Assembly (NCBI RefSeq): GCF_020080835.1
Contig: NC_058158.1
Location: forward strand, 1,674,001-1,738,000
Reading direction: 5' to 3'
Length of the DNA: 64,000 nt
Source of the DNA: Cotesia glomerata
Taxonomy: Eukaryota; Arthropoda; Insecta; Hymenoptera; Braconidae
Position numbers and translations under genes: made by a program. Every line of letters begins with the position of its first letter. The stretch's first letter is position 1. The notes under the pieces are model-generated. The model had not been told where the DNA came from and ran no database searches. It saw nothing but the letters and a program-made list of their open reading frames with translations. Shown piece after piece: positions 1-11,630 of this stretch.

Positions 1-815
1 GAAGATTTTTTTTTGTCTGCTGTCTAGTTAGAAAATTCAAACAGCTTCATGTAATTTTTACACATGAATTACTTTAATCATTATTATGGTAATGAGAGTA
101 AGTGTCCCAGACGTAAGTCTGCTGTTTAACACACTCACTATTTTAGTAAATTATTTTTTAATTAAACGTCTGAAAAGATAATGGGATTATCCCCGATAAT
201 GAGATCAAACTATGCGTGAAAAAATTACTTGATAATTGCTAAGCACTTTGATTTATCAGCAAATAATTTATCAGTACTATCAATAGCTCGGAATTTGAAA
301 ATATTTACTTATGACATAATGAAGATCAAGACAATATTTAATGACATTAAAGTTAGCAGTCACTTGAACATTTTTTAATTTTTTTTTTAACAAAAAAATT
401 TGTTCTAAAAAATTATTAAAAAAAAAATAGGATTTTTAATTTTTTTTAATTTCTTCATGCCAATTTTTTTTTAACAAACAAATTTGTTCCAAAAAATTGG
501 ATTTTTAATTTTTTTTAATTTCTTCATGACAATTTTTTTTTAAAACAAATTTTTTCAAAAAAATTAGATTTTTAATTTCTTCATGCCAATTTTTTTTGCC
601 ATAATTTATTTGTTAAAAAAATTTTAAAAATCTGCTAAATTAATTTTCATCAATATTTATTATAAAATAAAATAACATAGTTTTAATTCTTAAAATAGCA
701 CTCATTCATATTTTTTATTAGCCTTGACATTATTTCACTAAATGATACATAATTTGACATCAAAGACCTTCAAATTGATTATTTTTATTAATCCATAAAT
801 TTATAAATAATTATT
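1..815. repeat. AT-rich intergenic DNA with a family-1 repeat
   Basis: No gene is visible here. A family-1 element runs from about 340 to 665. It opens with ATTAAAGTTAGCAGTCACTT and closes with ATATCTGC...AAATTAATTTTCAT after the internal GCCATAATTTATTTG block. Its interior is locally triplicated: the segment containing TTCTTCATGCCAATTTTTTT recurs near 453, 520 and 580. The part just below 816 is the 3' flank of mRpL40. The rest is featureless A+T-rich sequence. Confidence 0.6.
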
Positions 816-2500
816 TTATTCGTTTTCCCATTTTTTGGATACATCGAAGTAATCTCCATCCGGCACGTCGTAGTTTGAAATCGGTGGAGTGCGTGTAGGT
901 CCTGTGACTTCTAACGACAACAAAGACATGTCAAGTTCTATTGCTGCATCATAAAGATCTTTTGATTCGGCTTTGAGTTCTTCGAGAGCTCTGTGCTGGG
1001 ATGCGATCATGGACTCTATTGTCATCACGTCTTGCACGTGTTGACGGAGTTTGTATCTTGACCAGTCTTTTAGTAACAGAGTTCGTTCTTCGATTACTTC
1101 GGGTGTCAGTTCTGGCTTTGGACGGGTTCTTTGCCTAAAGTAAGTAGTTAATTTTTTTTTATTTAATATCAATTAATTGAAATAATTTAGTGTCAATTTT
1201 TTTTATTTTTATAACAAATTAATTACAATAAAAAGGTGCTTTAAAAAATTTCTACAAATAATTTTTACTTGTAGAATTTTTTTTATAATTTAATTGTTAT
1301 AAAATAATAAAAAAATTTCTAACGTTGACTTTAGTGTCATAAATTTATTAATTTATAATTAATAAATAAAAATTAATTTAGTATATATTTTAGAATTTTA
1401 TAAAAAATAAATTATAGCAAAAAAAATGACATGTAGAAGCTTTAAAAAATAAAAAATGCAATTTTTTAAAAAGAATTTTTTTTTTTTTTGAATTTTTGAT
1501 TTTTTTTATTAATTAAATTAGAACTAAAAAAAATATTTTTAAAAAATTGTACGGATAATTTTTAATATTTTCTGCATGTAGAATTTTTTCTTTTAATTCT
1601 TTTTCAATAAAGATTTATATTAAAATAAATTATAAAAATTTTCAGATGTCGGCTAATTTAATTTTCAATAATACTAAAGTTAGCCGACGTTTTTAATTTT
1701 TTTTTCATTTATTAAATTAGAACTAAAAAATATTTTTTAAAAATTACACTTACAGTTTTTCAAGTTTTTTACAAATTAAATTTTTTTCTTAATCGTTTTT
1801 TCAATAAAAAAAAAAATCATAAAAATTTTTAGATGGCTAATTTAATTTTCATTTATTTTGTTGGTGAATAAAATTAAAAAATTGTCTCAAACTAACTTAT
1901 AAATTTAGTGTCATAATTAATAATTATTAAACTTACTTCAGTTCATCAATTAATTTAAATGGTACTTGACATTCAGAAATCGGTTTTAGCTTTTTAGAAT
2001 GCTTTTCTAATCGCCGAATATGTTTTTCTAATTTTCGCCGTTTACGTTCCTCTCTGTGTCTTATGACAGATGGATCTAATCTTTTCTTCCTCTTCAATGG
2101 TTCACCACTGTAAAATTTTAAAATATTTATTAATTTACATATTTAAAAAGAATTTTTTTTATCCATAATTTTAATGACAGTAAAAACAGCTGACATTAAA
2201 TTAAAAAAATTTATTAAAAAGAAGAATTATTGAGATAATTATAAATGTCATTAGAATTAATTAATAATACTAATTAAAAATCAATACTTACAACAAAGTG
2301 TCTGTTATTTTAAAATAAACTGGAGAAATATTAGTAAAAATATTCCTTTTAGGACATTGCCTTAGTCCGGGGTTCAATAAAACTCTAAATAGAAAATAAA
2401 AAATGAGTTCAATAAATCAAACTTAAATAATTTCATTAAAAAAAAAGAAATGTTTTAATTATTACCTAGATTGTTTAGCAAGAGCACTTAAAAAAGACAT
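816..2500 (-). CDS. mRpL40: Mitochondrial large-subunit ribosomal protein mL40
   Basis: Component of the mitochondrial 39S ribosomal subunit. Four coding exons on the minus strand: 2466-2500, 2292-2384, 1937-2107 and 816-1134. All introns are GT-AG, phases agree and the product is 205 residues, the usual size for MRPL40 (human about 206). The N-terminus (MSFLSALAKQSR...) is hydrophobic and basic, as expected of a mitochondrial presequence. A Lys/Arg-rich helix in exon 3 (EPLKRKKRLDPSVIRHREER) precedes the diagnostic C-terminal block with RPKPELTPEVIEERTLLLKD and GPTRTPPISNYDVPDG, which I recognise from the MRPL40 family. An ORF beginning with the Met at 1172 reads into intron 3 and is not the true start. 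Introns carry AT-rich repeat copies. P5cr follows head-to-tail 336 bp away on the same strand. Confidence 0.93.
1135..1936. repeat. mRpL40 intron 3: decayed AT-rich repeats
   Basis: This intron is nearly pure A/T. Degenerate copies of the short repeat families are visible. One family-2 copy is near 1650-1860, with GTTAGCCGACGT on one side and AGATGGCTAATTTAATTTTCAT on the other. Fragments of family 1 or 3 lie around 1320-1440. No coding potential is seen on either strand. Confidence 0.5.
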
Positions 2501-2836
2501 TATTACTAATTACGATTACAAATTTACAAAAGAACTAAAAATAACCTTCAAAAAATTTTTATAAACAACAATAATACATTATTATCACATACTAAATAAA
2601 TGAAATAAATGATTGTGAAAATCTTTTATTATTTTGAGATAATATCTCACCAGTAAACAAATAAATAATGTTTTTTATTTATCAAATTATTATTTATACA
2701 AAAATATCACGTGTAAAACAGTGAGCTAGCAAAAATGGCCGGTAGGCGGCAGTACTAATAATTGTTTCGTTGCGTAACAGACGAAATCCCGCGAAAAATT
2801 TTTATTGCTCGAAATTATTGTAATAAATTATAATTA

Positions 2837-5137
2837 TTATTGTTTTTTTGAGAATGTCCTGCAGGCTAAAGTCGCAACTTCGATAGCTCCGATGACAGCT
2901 GACCGCATACCGTTTTTTTCCAAGTGATGAATCGCCATTATCGTGGAACCGGCTGGAGAAGCCACGTCGTCTTTTAGCTGAGCTGGGTGACAGCCATCTC
3001 CGATACTCTGGTGGTGATTTACCATCGCTCCGGCTCCTAGGACTGTCTGAGTTGCTAATTTGTAAGCTAATTGACGGGACATTCCCATTTTGACAGCACC
3101 GTCTGCCAGTGATTCGATCATCATGTAAACCTATGTTAATTATTAAATGAAAATTAATTTAGCAGATATTTATTAAATTTTAATCATTTTTTTAACTAAC
3201 AAATTATGGCAAAAAAAATTTTTAAAAAAGTGACATGTAAAAATTTTTTTAAATTAAAAATGCAATTTTTTAGAAATAATTTTTTCAGACAAATTTTTTT
3301 GTTAAATAAAATTAAAAAATTGTTAGGTGACTGCTAACTTTAATGTTATAATTATTTAATTATTAATTGTAAAACTAAAATTAGTCGAAGTTCAAAAATT
3401 TTATGACATTAAATTTAGCTGTCACTTTACAATTTTTAAAATTTTCTTTAATAAATAAATTATGGCAAAAAAAAATATTTAAAAAATAGACTTGTAGAAA
3501 TTTAATAAAATTAAAAATGCAATTTTTTAAAAATAATTTTTTTTAACAAATTTTTTTGTTCTAGAAAATTAAAAAATTGTCAAGTGACAGCTTAAAATTT
3601 TTTATTTTTTTCAATAATTTAATTATATTAAAAAAAATTGCACGTGTTATTTTTAAAATCTTCTACATGAAAAATTTTTTTGTAATAATTTTTTATACTG
3701 AAAAAATTATTAAAATTTTCAGAAATCGGCTAAATTAATTATTAATTAATTTAAGTTTGTGATTATCGACTGATTGATAAAATATTTTAGATTAAAGTTT
3801 GAAATTTACATAAGCCGGTCCTGATCCTGCAAGAGCTGTCACTGTGTCCAGCAGACTTTCATCTTCTTCAATTTCTTCGCAAATTCCCATGGAGGTAAAT
3901 AATTTTTTAACTAAAGCTGCATGTTCTTGATTAGCAAATGTTCCTCTTTTGAATACTGTCGCGCCATAGCCAATTGATACCGGAATATTGGGCATCAATC
4001 TTATTACTGGTGTTCCTTTTGGTAAATTCTGAATTTTTTTTTTAGAGTAAATGAATTTATCAAAATATAATACTAAAATTAGCTAACGTTCGACAATTTT
4101 TGATTTTTTTTCATCAATTAAATTACAAGTAAAAAAATACTTTTAAAAAAATTACATACATAATTTTTCAAATTTTCAACTTTTAAAATTATTTTTAATC
4201 ATTTTTTAAATAAAATAAATTATAAAAATTTTCAAATGTCAGATAATTTAATTTTCAATAAATTATATGATACTCAATTAAGAGACATTTAATACTTTTT
4301 ATAAATTTTTTAACTAATAAATTATAAAAAGAAAAATTTATCCAAAAAATTCCATCTTTAGAAGCTCTAAAAAATTATAAATGCAATTTTTTATAAATAA
4401 TTTAATTATTAAAAAAAACAAAATTAAAAAATTGTCGAGCGTCTGCAAATTTCAATGTCATTAATTACAATAAAGTTAACCGACATTTTTGATTTTTTGA
4501 TTTAGCCTAATTTATTAAATTAGAACTAAAAAATATTTAAAAGAAATTGACTTATAGTTTTTGAAGTTTTTTACAAATGAAAAAAATTTTTTATTTTTCT
4601 GTAAGAATTTTTTTAATGAAAAAAAATTATAAAAATTTTTAGATGCCGGCTAACTTAATTATTAAGATCAGAAATTAATTATATATATCGTCAGTATTTT
4701 TTACTTTTTCTAAATCTTCAATAGAAGCCCCAGCAGCAATAGAAAGAATTAATTTATCAGAATTTTTTATTTCTGGAAGTATTTTACTAACAACTTGTGG
4801 TTTAACAGAAATAATTAAAACATCTCCATGATCTGCAACTAGTTTGTTTAAAAAAACAACTTTAGATCCGATAGTCTGAAAAAAATCCCTTAAGATAAAA
4901 AATAATTTTTTTTATTTTAAAATATCTTATTACCTCAAATGCTTGTTTGCTTTTTAAATCGCTCGGTAAGCAGCTGGCTACCATAGAGTCTCCCTTTAAG
5001 CCTGGCGTGGAAAAAAATCAATAGGAATATGAAAATACAAAAGTGTAATAAAAAAAAAATTTTTAAATACCGGCTTTGATAAATCCTTTTGCCAAAGCGT
5101 GGGCCATTTTTCCACCACCAAAAAACCCGATTTTCAT
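2837..5137 (-). CDS. P5cr: Pyrroline-5-carboxylate reductase
   Basis: Catalyses the last step of proline synthesis, NAD(P)H-dependent reduction of pyrroline-5-carboxylate. Five coding exons on the minus strand: 5071-5137, 4934-5001, 4705-4875, 3810-4028 and 2837-3130, giving 272 residues, the normal family length. The start (MKIGFFGGGKMAHALAKGF) is the Rossmann-fold dinucleotide-binding loop. Later landmarks are VKPQVVSKIL, RLMPNIPVSIGYGA, the substrate/dimer segment AGSGPAYVYMMIESLADGAV, and the C-terminal helical domain with GDGCHPAQLKDDVASPAGST, close to the P5CR signature. The exon 3 donor is weak (GAAAAA/GTAAAA) but needed to keep the conserved EDLEK-NLPKGTP join. No mitochondrial presequence is visible, so the product is likely cytosolic or of PYCRL type (inference). 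Confidence 0.94.
3131..3809 (-). repeat. P5cr intron 4: two family-1 elements (reverse orientation)
   Basis: Two tandem family-1 copies lie at about 3150-3345 and 3395-3600. They read in the reverse orientation, from TTTAGCAGATATTTATTAA through AAATTATGGCAAAAAAAATT to GTGACTGCTAACTTTAATGT. A fragment of family 2 follows near 3640-3740. No coding sequence is present. Confidence 0.6.
4029..4704. repeat. P5cr intron 3: family-2 and family-1 copies
   Basis: Family-2 copies with the ends GTTAGC...CGACA and AGATGCCGGCTAACTTAAT are visible at about 4075-4255 and 4480-4660. A degenerate family-1 copy lies between them at about 4260-4470. No coding sequence is seen. Confidence 0.55.
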
Positions 5138-5945
5138 TGTTAGTTTGTTGTTAAAAAAACAAGTAAATATTATGAAATTTATCGCTTATATTTGTCGAGC
5201 AAAATAACGGACTGCCTCTGTCATAAATAAAGTAAATACTGCAAAAGGCTTTTATGTGTTTCGTCATTCATACGGCAGCAAACCAACGAAAATAACAATA
5301 TGTAATCTTATCCAAAAACGTGAACGGTTGGAGCGGGAAGTGAGAGAATTAGGAAGCGAGAGAGTGAATATAGGAAAAATTATGATTATAATTATTAGTT
5401 ATTACCTATTCGCATAAATTTTTATAGCTTGTAGTTATCTCAGCCAGCCCCAGTGACCTTTCCTTTCTTTCAGGTCGCTGACATTAAACATTAAACATTT
5501 ATCTCATTGCTATTGCTTTTATAAAAAACGAGTATCTGAATATAATAACTTAACTGTGCAACAATCGATCTTGCAAGATAAATGTTGAAAAAAATAACAG
5601 AATCCATTCAAGTTCAATTAACTTATTTATTAAATATAATGAACAATAAAAAATTACTCAACATTTTTTTTTTATAAATATATTCAGGCGAAATAATATA
5701 TTAATAACAAATTTCATTTAAAACAATCGTATGTCGTAATTAAGGCACTTGCGAGCAAAATATTTTTATTGAAAATACGTAATTAATAAATAACTGCGTG
5801 TAAACAATTTCGACGGTCTAATTAGCAATTCGTCTAACTCCTTATTTTTTGAGGGTGATTTTTTAACACTTTGATGTAGCAATAATGCAATTATAAATTA
5901 TTTGGATGATCCAAACCAAAATATTATACCTCTATTAGATATTAA
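5138..5945. other. P5cr upstream region, no gene
   Basis: This is the 5' flank of P5cr and lies between P5cr and the 3' side of Alg12. It is less repetitive than its surroundings, with a mixed-composition patch at about 5205-5345. That position suits a TATA-less P5cr promoter, but no canonical element could be assigned. Nothing else is seen. Confidence 0.4.
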
Positions 5946-6810
5946 CTAGCAACCTTGCAGTCACTATGTGACTGCCCTGACTAGTTAAATATAAATAAAT
6001 AAAATTTTGCTTTACTAAATGACTTTTGAAAATTGCACTGCACTTTTTTAACTACTGACATTTTCAGAGATATGAACTCATCCCGATGTTACACTCATCA
6101 AAAGCTTTCATTTGAGTACCCACATGCATTTTTGATATATTTTTGATACATACATATATGGAATATATATAATATATATAAATATATGAAAAATTGATGT
6201 AGGTACTTAAATGAAAGGTCTTAATGAGTGTAACATCAGGATGAACTTATATCTTTAAAAATGTCAGGAGTAGAAAAAATACAAGGTCATTTCTTAATTA
6301 TTGACATTTTTAAAGACATAAGCTCATCCTGATGTTACACTCATCAAGATCTCTCATTTGAGTACCCACATGCATTTTGATATATAAATATATATAATAT
6401 ATATAAATATATGAAAAATTGATGTAGGTACTCAAATGAAAGGTCTCGATGAGTGTAACACCGGGATGAGCTTATATCTTAAAAAATGTCAATAGTTCAC
6501 TAGATACAAGGTCATTTCTTAATTATTGACATTTTTTAAAATATAAGCTCATCCCGATGTTACACTCATCAAGAGCTCTCATTTGAGTACCCACATGCAT
6601 TTTCATATATTTTTTATATATACATATATATAATAAATATAAATATATGAAAAATTGATGTGGGTACTCAAATGAAAGGTCTCGATGAGTGTAATGTCGT
6701 ACTGAGCTTATATCTTTAAAAATGTCAATAGTTCACAAGATACAAGGTCATTTCTTAATTATGTATCTAGAGATAGAGCATTTTCAAATGTAGCCTAAAT
6801 ACTTATCATC
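5946..6810 (-). mobile_element. Helitron-like element A (5'-truncated)
   Basis: Reads on the minus strand. The 3' terminus is at 5946-5949: CTAG followed by a host T, preceded by the 19 nt hairpin GCAGTCACATAGTGACTGC. The body holds three long inverted-repeat units. Each runs from a half ending GAGTACCCACATGCATTTT to a complementary half GATGTGGGTACTCAAATGAA around an (AT)-rich centre. The 5' end is lost: similarity to the full copies stops near 6810, in the segment around AGTATTTAGGCTGCATT, so the terminal TC is missing. No ORF for a Rep/helicase protein, so non-autonomous. Confidence 0.75.
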
Positions 6811-6994
6811 AAAAACTATTAAATAGTTTTTTAAAGTGATAATAAATTTTGCACTAATTATTTTTTCGTACAAAAGAAAGATTCTCTAAAATAGAGTTAA
6901 AAAATTTGCTAATTAGAACGTCGATTAAAAATTTTTTAATAAATAATTTAATTTTATTTAAAAAAATTCAACCAAATAAAGATAAAATAAAAAA

Positions 6995-8536
6995 TTATTT
7001 TTTTTCACGACTCCGGCGGTCTGGCTTTTTGCTTTTTTTTTCATTTGAATTATTATCAGTCTCGATAACTTCGGGGACGTTATAATCAATTTTAGGTAGA
7101 TCATCAATTTGATTGATACTATCGTTATCTTCAGACGTAATATCTTTTAGTTTATTACCCTTCTTCTCCTGGACTAAATCTTTCAGTGCTTCGCTGAACA
7201 ATATCAGAGTGTCAGTAATTGGTCGTTCGTCAAATTTATCAGCGATATCTTTAAACTGATAATTCTCTTTGAAAGACAGCTCATCTTTCAGCTGGTAAAA
7301 CTGGTCAATAACATCTCGAAGATATCCTTTGGCATTATCTAAGACTGCTGCCTCATCATAATTCTCCTCAAACTCATCCGGCAATCCTGAGGATGACTGA
7401 GTATTCTCAACCTTCTCCTCATTAATCTTACCCATTTTCTTTTTACGCGACCAATTATTTATTTTATTATTTAAATTGCCGGCTGCCGAAGCTGATAGGT
7501 CTTTTTCGAATTCCTTGAACTGTTGGATAATATTACGTATACTCTCCTTAACATTAGCAACTTTAGGCTCGGCTATTTTTTTCACCTTATTTTTTTCTTG
7601 TTCGCTCATTTCAGCTTTTATAGCCGAGATCTGTTTTTTCGGAGTTATAATTCCATTGGATTTATTTTTAATAACTATTTTTTTATCATTTTTAATTACT
7701 TCAGTCTCTAATTCATCTTTAAAATTTCTTTTTGGCATTTTTTTATTTATCACTATTGGCTTTTTTTCTTCTCTATCTTTTCCATCACTATTATTATTAT
7801 TATTATTATCATTATTATTATTATTAATAACAATATTATCTTCTACTATTGATTCTTCAGGTACTTGAGAATAAAAATTATTTTTTTCCATAATTAAATC
7901 TACATTATTTCGTCTTTCATTAAAAATTTCTACTATCTGCTTTATTTCTTCTTTTACAGACTGATATGTTTTTATTTTTTCGCTACTTTTATCTATATTA
8001 ATTTCTGCTCCATTTATTTTAGGAATTTCCAAGTCGTCATTATCATCATTATTATTATTATTATTATTACTAAAATCTTTCTCAGCGCTTGCTTGGACGT
8101 CAAAATTTATTGTATTAAAATTGTCATTTATTTTATCATCGATTTCTTCTTCCTCATCATCTTCGTTCTCAATTCCTGACTCTAAATTCTGATTGTTCGA
8201 AGATCGTTTGACCAAGTTATCAATACCGGGTTTTTTCATTATGAAAATCATGGGCTTCATCTCGATTCGTATGGGCGGTATCATTTTATAATTTAAAGTA
8301 ATCCGGGAGAACCCGTCAATCGAGTCGATTATTTTATAATTCGGTTGTTTGCTCAAAAATAAATTTTTACTTTTAGCTTCTATAAATAAATGCGTAAATT
8401 GACCTACATCGGGATCATCGTACGTCAAATTTTCTTGCTTGGAATACCTGATAAAAAAAAATAAATACTTACTTATAACTTTTATCAAATTTTAAAATCA
8501 TAATTATTACATAAAAATTACAGATATTTAATAATG

Positions 8537-8584
<48 letters not shown>

Positions 8585-8743
8585 TTGCTCTAATCAGGTC
8601 TAAATTCTTCTATGATTAAATAAAAATCAGGATGATGTAAACCAAATTGATGTTATGTTTTTTATTTCATTTATTTTAACATGCTAAAATAAATGAAATA
8701 AAAAACATAACATCAATTTAGTCTACACCATCTTGATTTTTGT

Positions 8744-8788
<45 letters not shown>

Positions 8789-11630
8789 TTTGAAATTAAT
8801 ATTACCTCCAGTCTGGATTCATTTGTAAGAATCTTGAGACTCCAGTTTGCGCGGTCAAAGTATCTATATGAACATAAACATACGGATTGTCTTTTTCTAA
8901 TTGGTGTAATCTGGTAATAGCTCGGCCTCCAGGATAATTTGAACTGGATACACATAAAAGAAACATCGTAAATGCTGCGTTGAATATAAAATGACTGAGA
9001 ACAGCTAGGGCTAATAAATAATTCCACGTCGTCTTTTTTCGATTATTCCAGCTGAAAATAAATAAATTAAAAATTTTAAATATGATTATTAAATTGAGAG
9101 ACATCTGATTATTTAAAAAATTTTTTTAATAAATAAACTAGCAAACTTGCAGTCACTATGTGACTGCCGTGACTTGTGAACTATAAATAAATAAAATTTT
9201 GCTTTATTAAATAATGAATTTTGTTAAATTGCACTGTACTTTCTTAACGATTGACGTTTTTAAAGATATAAGCTCATCCCGATGTTACACTCATCAATAG
9301 CTTTCATTTGAGTACCCACATGCATTTTCATATATTTTTCATATATACATATATGTGTAATATATATAAATATATGAAAAATTGATGTGGGTACTTAAAT
9401 GAAAGGTCTCGATGAGTGTAACATCGGGATGAGCTTATATCTTTAAAATATATATTATATATATGTATATATGAAAAATATATCAAAATGCATGTGGGTA
9501 CTCAAATGAAAGCTCTTGATGAATGTAACATCGAGATGAGCTTATATCTTTAAAAATGTCAATAATTCACAACATACAAGGTAATTTCTTAATTATGTAT
9601 CATATAAATACAATAGCCACAAAATTTTGCTTATTCTCTTAATAATGTAGATAAATGCAATTTTTTTTTAATAATTTTTTATACCTGATTTATTTATAAA
9701 CTTTTGAATGTCTGAAAATTTAAAAATTTACGTAGAGAAATATTTTTAAAAATACTTACATCCTTTGGCACGCGGAAGCAGTCGCGACGTTCAATAGCGG
9801 AAAAACATAAATGATGAACCTTAATTCTTTATGAGGCAAAAAGGAGTACAATATAACAAATGTAATTGCTGGAACAGTGAGTGCTCTTACTCGTGCATCC
9901 CACAGCATTCCTAAAGGTACCAGCACGTATGACAGTCCCATACCTCGGGGCAGAGCTGAGTAAAAGTACCACAGGAATGGAGACGTCTATTTAAAAATTA
10001 ATATTTGTATTAAAATTAAGGATAAATAAAATTTTCTTCCAACAAATAAGATAAATTTTTATCAGATTAAAAAATAATTATGAAAATTAATTGAGCAGAT
10101 ATTTGATAATTTTTGTAACAAATAAATTATGACAAAAAAAATTGAGATTTAGAAATTTTAAAAAATTAAAAATACAATTTTTTGGAATAAATTTATTTGC
10201 TTAAAAAAAATTAAAAAATTGTCTTGTGACAACTGAGTTTAATGTCATGAATATTTGCAAAGGATACACCCCACTGGCTACTTTTATTCAGTACTGTATT
10301 GAAATAGAGTACTTCGCCTTCTGGCCAGAGTACTCGCTTCCAGAAAAAAGAGTCTATTACCACAGTTAGTGCTAGAGTACATACACCAGCTGGGATACCT
10401 ATTTTAAGTACTCTGAAAATAGACTAGTCATAATATCTGCAATACAATTTAAATTATTAGCTCTATTTATTTATTTCCTACCTTGGTATTGTTAACTTTT
10501 TATAAGCTATGTCGTATAACAAAAATAAACCCAAGAGTAGTGCTAACTCTGCTCTGAATACAACTATTGCCAGAGCTGATGACCATATAAATAAAATATG
10601 GTTCTGATTTAGCCAACCACGCAATGCTAATAAAACTGTAAGAAATTTTAGCTATCAATTAATTTTTTTTTTTTTAATTCATATCCTGAAATTAACATCT
10701 GGCAATTTTTTTTATTTTTGTTATAAATTTGGAATTTTTTTATTAAAATTTTTTAACATTTTTATTATCATAAAAGTATGACATTAAATTTAGCTGTCAC
10801 TTCAAAATTTTTTAATAAATAAATTATGGCAAAAAAAAATGATTAAAAAAATGGACTTGTAGAAATTTAATAAAAATAAAAATGCAATTTTTTAAAAATA
10901 ATTTTTTTGTTAAAGAAAATTAAAAAATTGTCATGTGACAGCTAAATTTAATGTCATCATAAAAACTGAAAGATTTTAATTTCAGTATCTTAAAATTTAC
11001 CTAAAGGCATTGCCATAATATTTGGCAAAGGTCTGCTGAGGTAATACATAAAATGATACTGCGTGACCATAATAGCGACAAACCAATTAGTCAACTCAAT
11101 CCCAAATATTTTCTGCAATGTTTGTCTGTACAATCTTAGCGTATAGATTACAAGTAATCCTAAAATTGCTCTCACTGAAAATAAAAATGAAATGAAAGGT
11201 GCTTATTTATAGTGACAATTAAATGTAAATATAAACCGGAATTGGAGAAAGTGGATACCTGCATACTGAGCACAAAATTTAGTCAACCCAAAGTATTTAA
11301 TAATAGCGACTATGGGGTATGACAGTCCAGATACCACCAGGGATCCAAAAAAGGTTCTTGGTACCACTCCAGGAAATTCATGATGGTCATACTGAAAATT
11401 TAATAAATCATTTTTATTCCTTGCTATAAAATTACAAAATAATTTTTTTAGGTAATTTATGAAATAAAAAAATTTATTAAGACCTCGTCGAGGTTATGCC
11501 CATGATAAAGAATATCGTGGATAGCTTGTAAATTAAAACTTTCTTCAACTTTGGTAAATGGACAGTATAATAAATGAACTGCCGCTACTAGAATAACTAA
11601 TTGATCCATTTCTCCATGTTTTTCATTCAT
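6995..11630 (-). CDS. Alg12: Dol-P-Man:Man7GlcNAc2-PP-Dol alpha-1,6-mannosyltransferase with long C-terminal extension
   Basis: ER multi-pass glycosyltransferase (GT22) that adds the eighth mannose to the lipid-linked N-glycan precursor. Eight coding exons on the minus strand: 11484-11630, 11259-11391, 11001-11174, 10482-10635, 10268-10412, 9760-9986, 8806-9051 and 6995-8447; phases agree, 892 residues. Family landmarks: PFTKVEESFNLQAIHDILYH, HEFPGVVPRTFFGS, FWKRVLWPEGEVLYFNTVLN, SSQWGVSPFLWYFYSALPRG (read across the exon 5/6 join as QWG-TSPFLW), the HKELRFIIYVFPLLN loop, and NYPGGRAITRLHQL. The usual protein ends near residue 485 (...PMIFIMKKPG). Here the last exon continues for about 405 residues of acidic, Asn- and Lys-rich sequence. 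Donor 1 is unusual (GAG/GTCTTA). Intron 6 carries Helitron B and intron 7 carries TAA microsatellites. Confidence 0.93.
8448..8805. repeat. Alg12 intron 7: TAA microsatellites flanking an inverted repeat
   Basis: Two (TAA)n tracts, about 8533-8582 and 8747-8786, bracket a palindrome at about 8627-8742. The palindrome arms are some 50 bp (AACATAACATCAATTT on the right pairs with AAATTGATGTTATGTT on the left). The loop contains AACATGCTAAAATAA. It looks like a small fold-back MITE inserted into, or carrying, a microsatellite. Confidence 0.7.
9138..9651 (-). mobile_element. Helitron-like element B (both ends intact)
   Basis: A complete short copy of 514 bp on the minus strand in Alg12 intron 6. 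The 5' end reads TCTACATTATTAAGAGAATA inward from 9651, with host A outside. The 3' end is the GCAGTCACATAGTGACTGC-type hairpin, a short spacer and CTAG at 9138-9141, with host T outside. Insertion between A and T with no target duplication is the Helitron rule. The interior has one and a half of the inverted-repeat units. It lacks most of the unique 5' segment seen in elements D and H. Confidence 0.82.
9987..10267 (-). repeat. Alg12 intron 5: family-1 element
   Basis: A single degenerate family-1 copy in reverse orientation lies at about 10080-10250. It contains AAATAAATTATGACAAAAAA and ends GTGACAACTGAGTTTAATGT. Confidence 0.5.
10636..11000 (-). repeat. Alg12 intron 3: family-1 element
   Basis: A family-1 copy occupies about 10770-10960. 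Both ends resemble each other and are complementary (GACATTAAATTTAGCTGTCAC at the left, GTGACAGCTAAATTTAATGTC at the right), with the AAATTATGGCAAAAAAAA core inside. Confidence 0.55.

Noticed and set aside
7476..7868. 130-codon plus-strand ORF with a hydrophobic profile
   Set aside because: It is the antisense shadow of the Lys/Asn/Glu-rich Alg12 extension.
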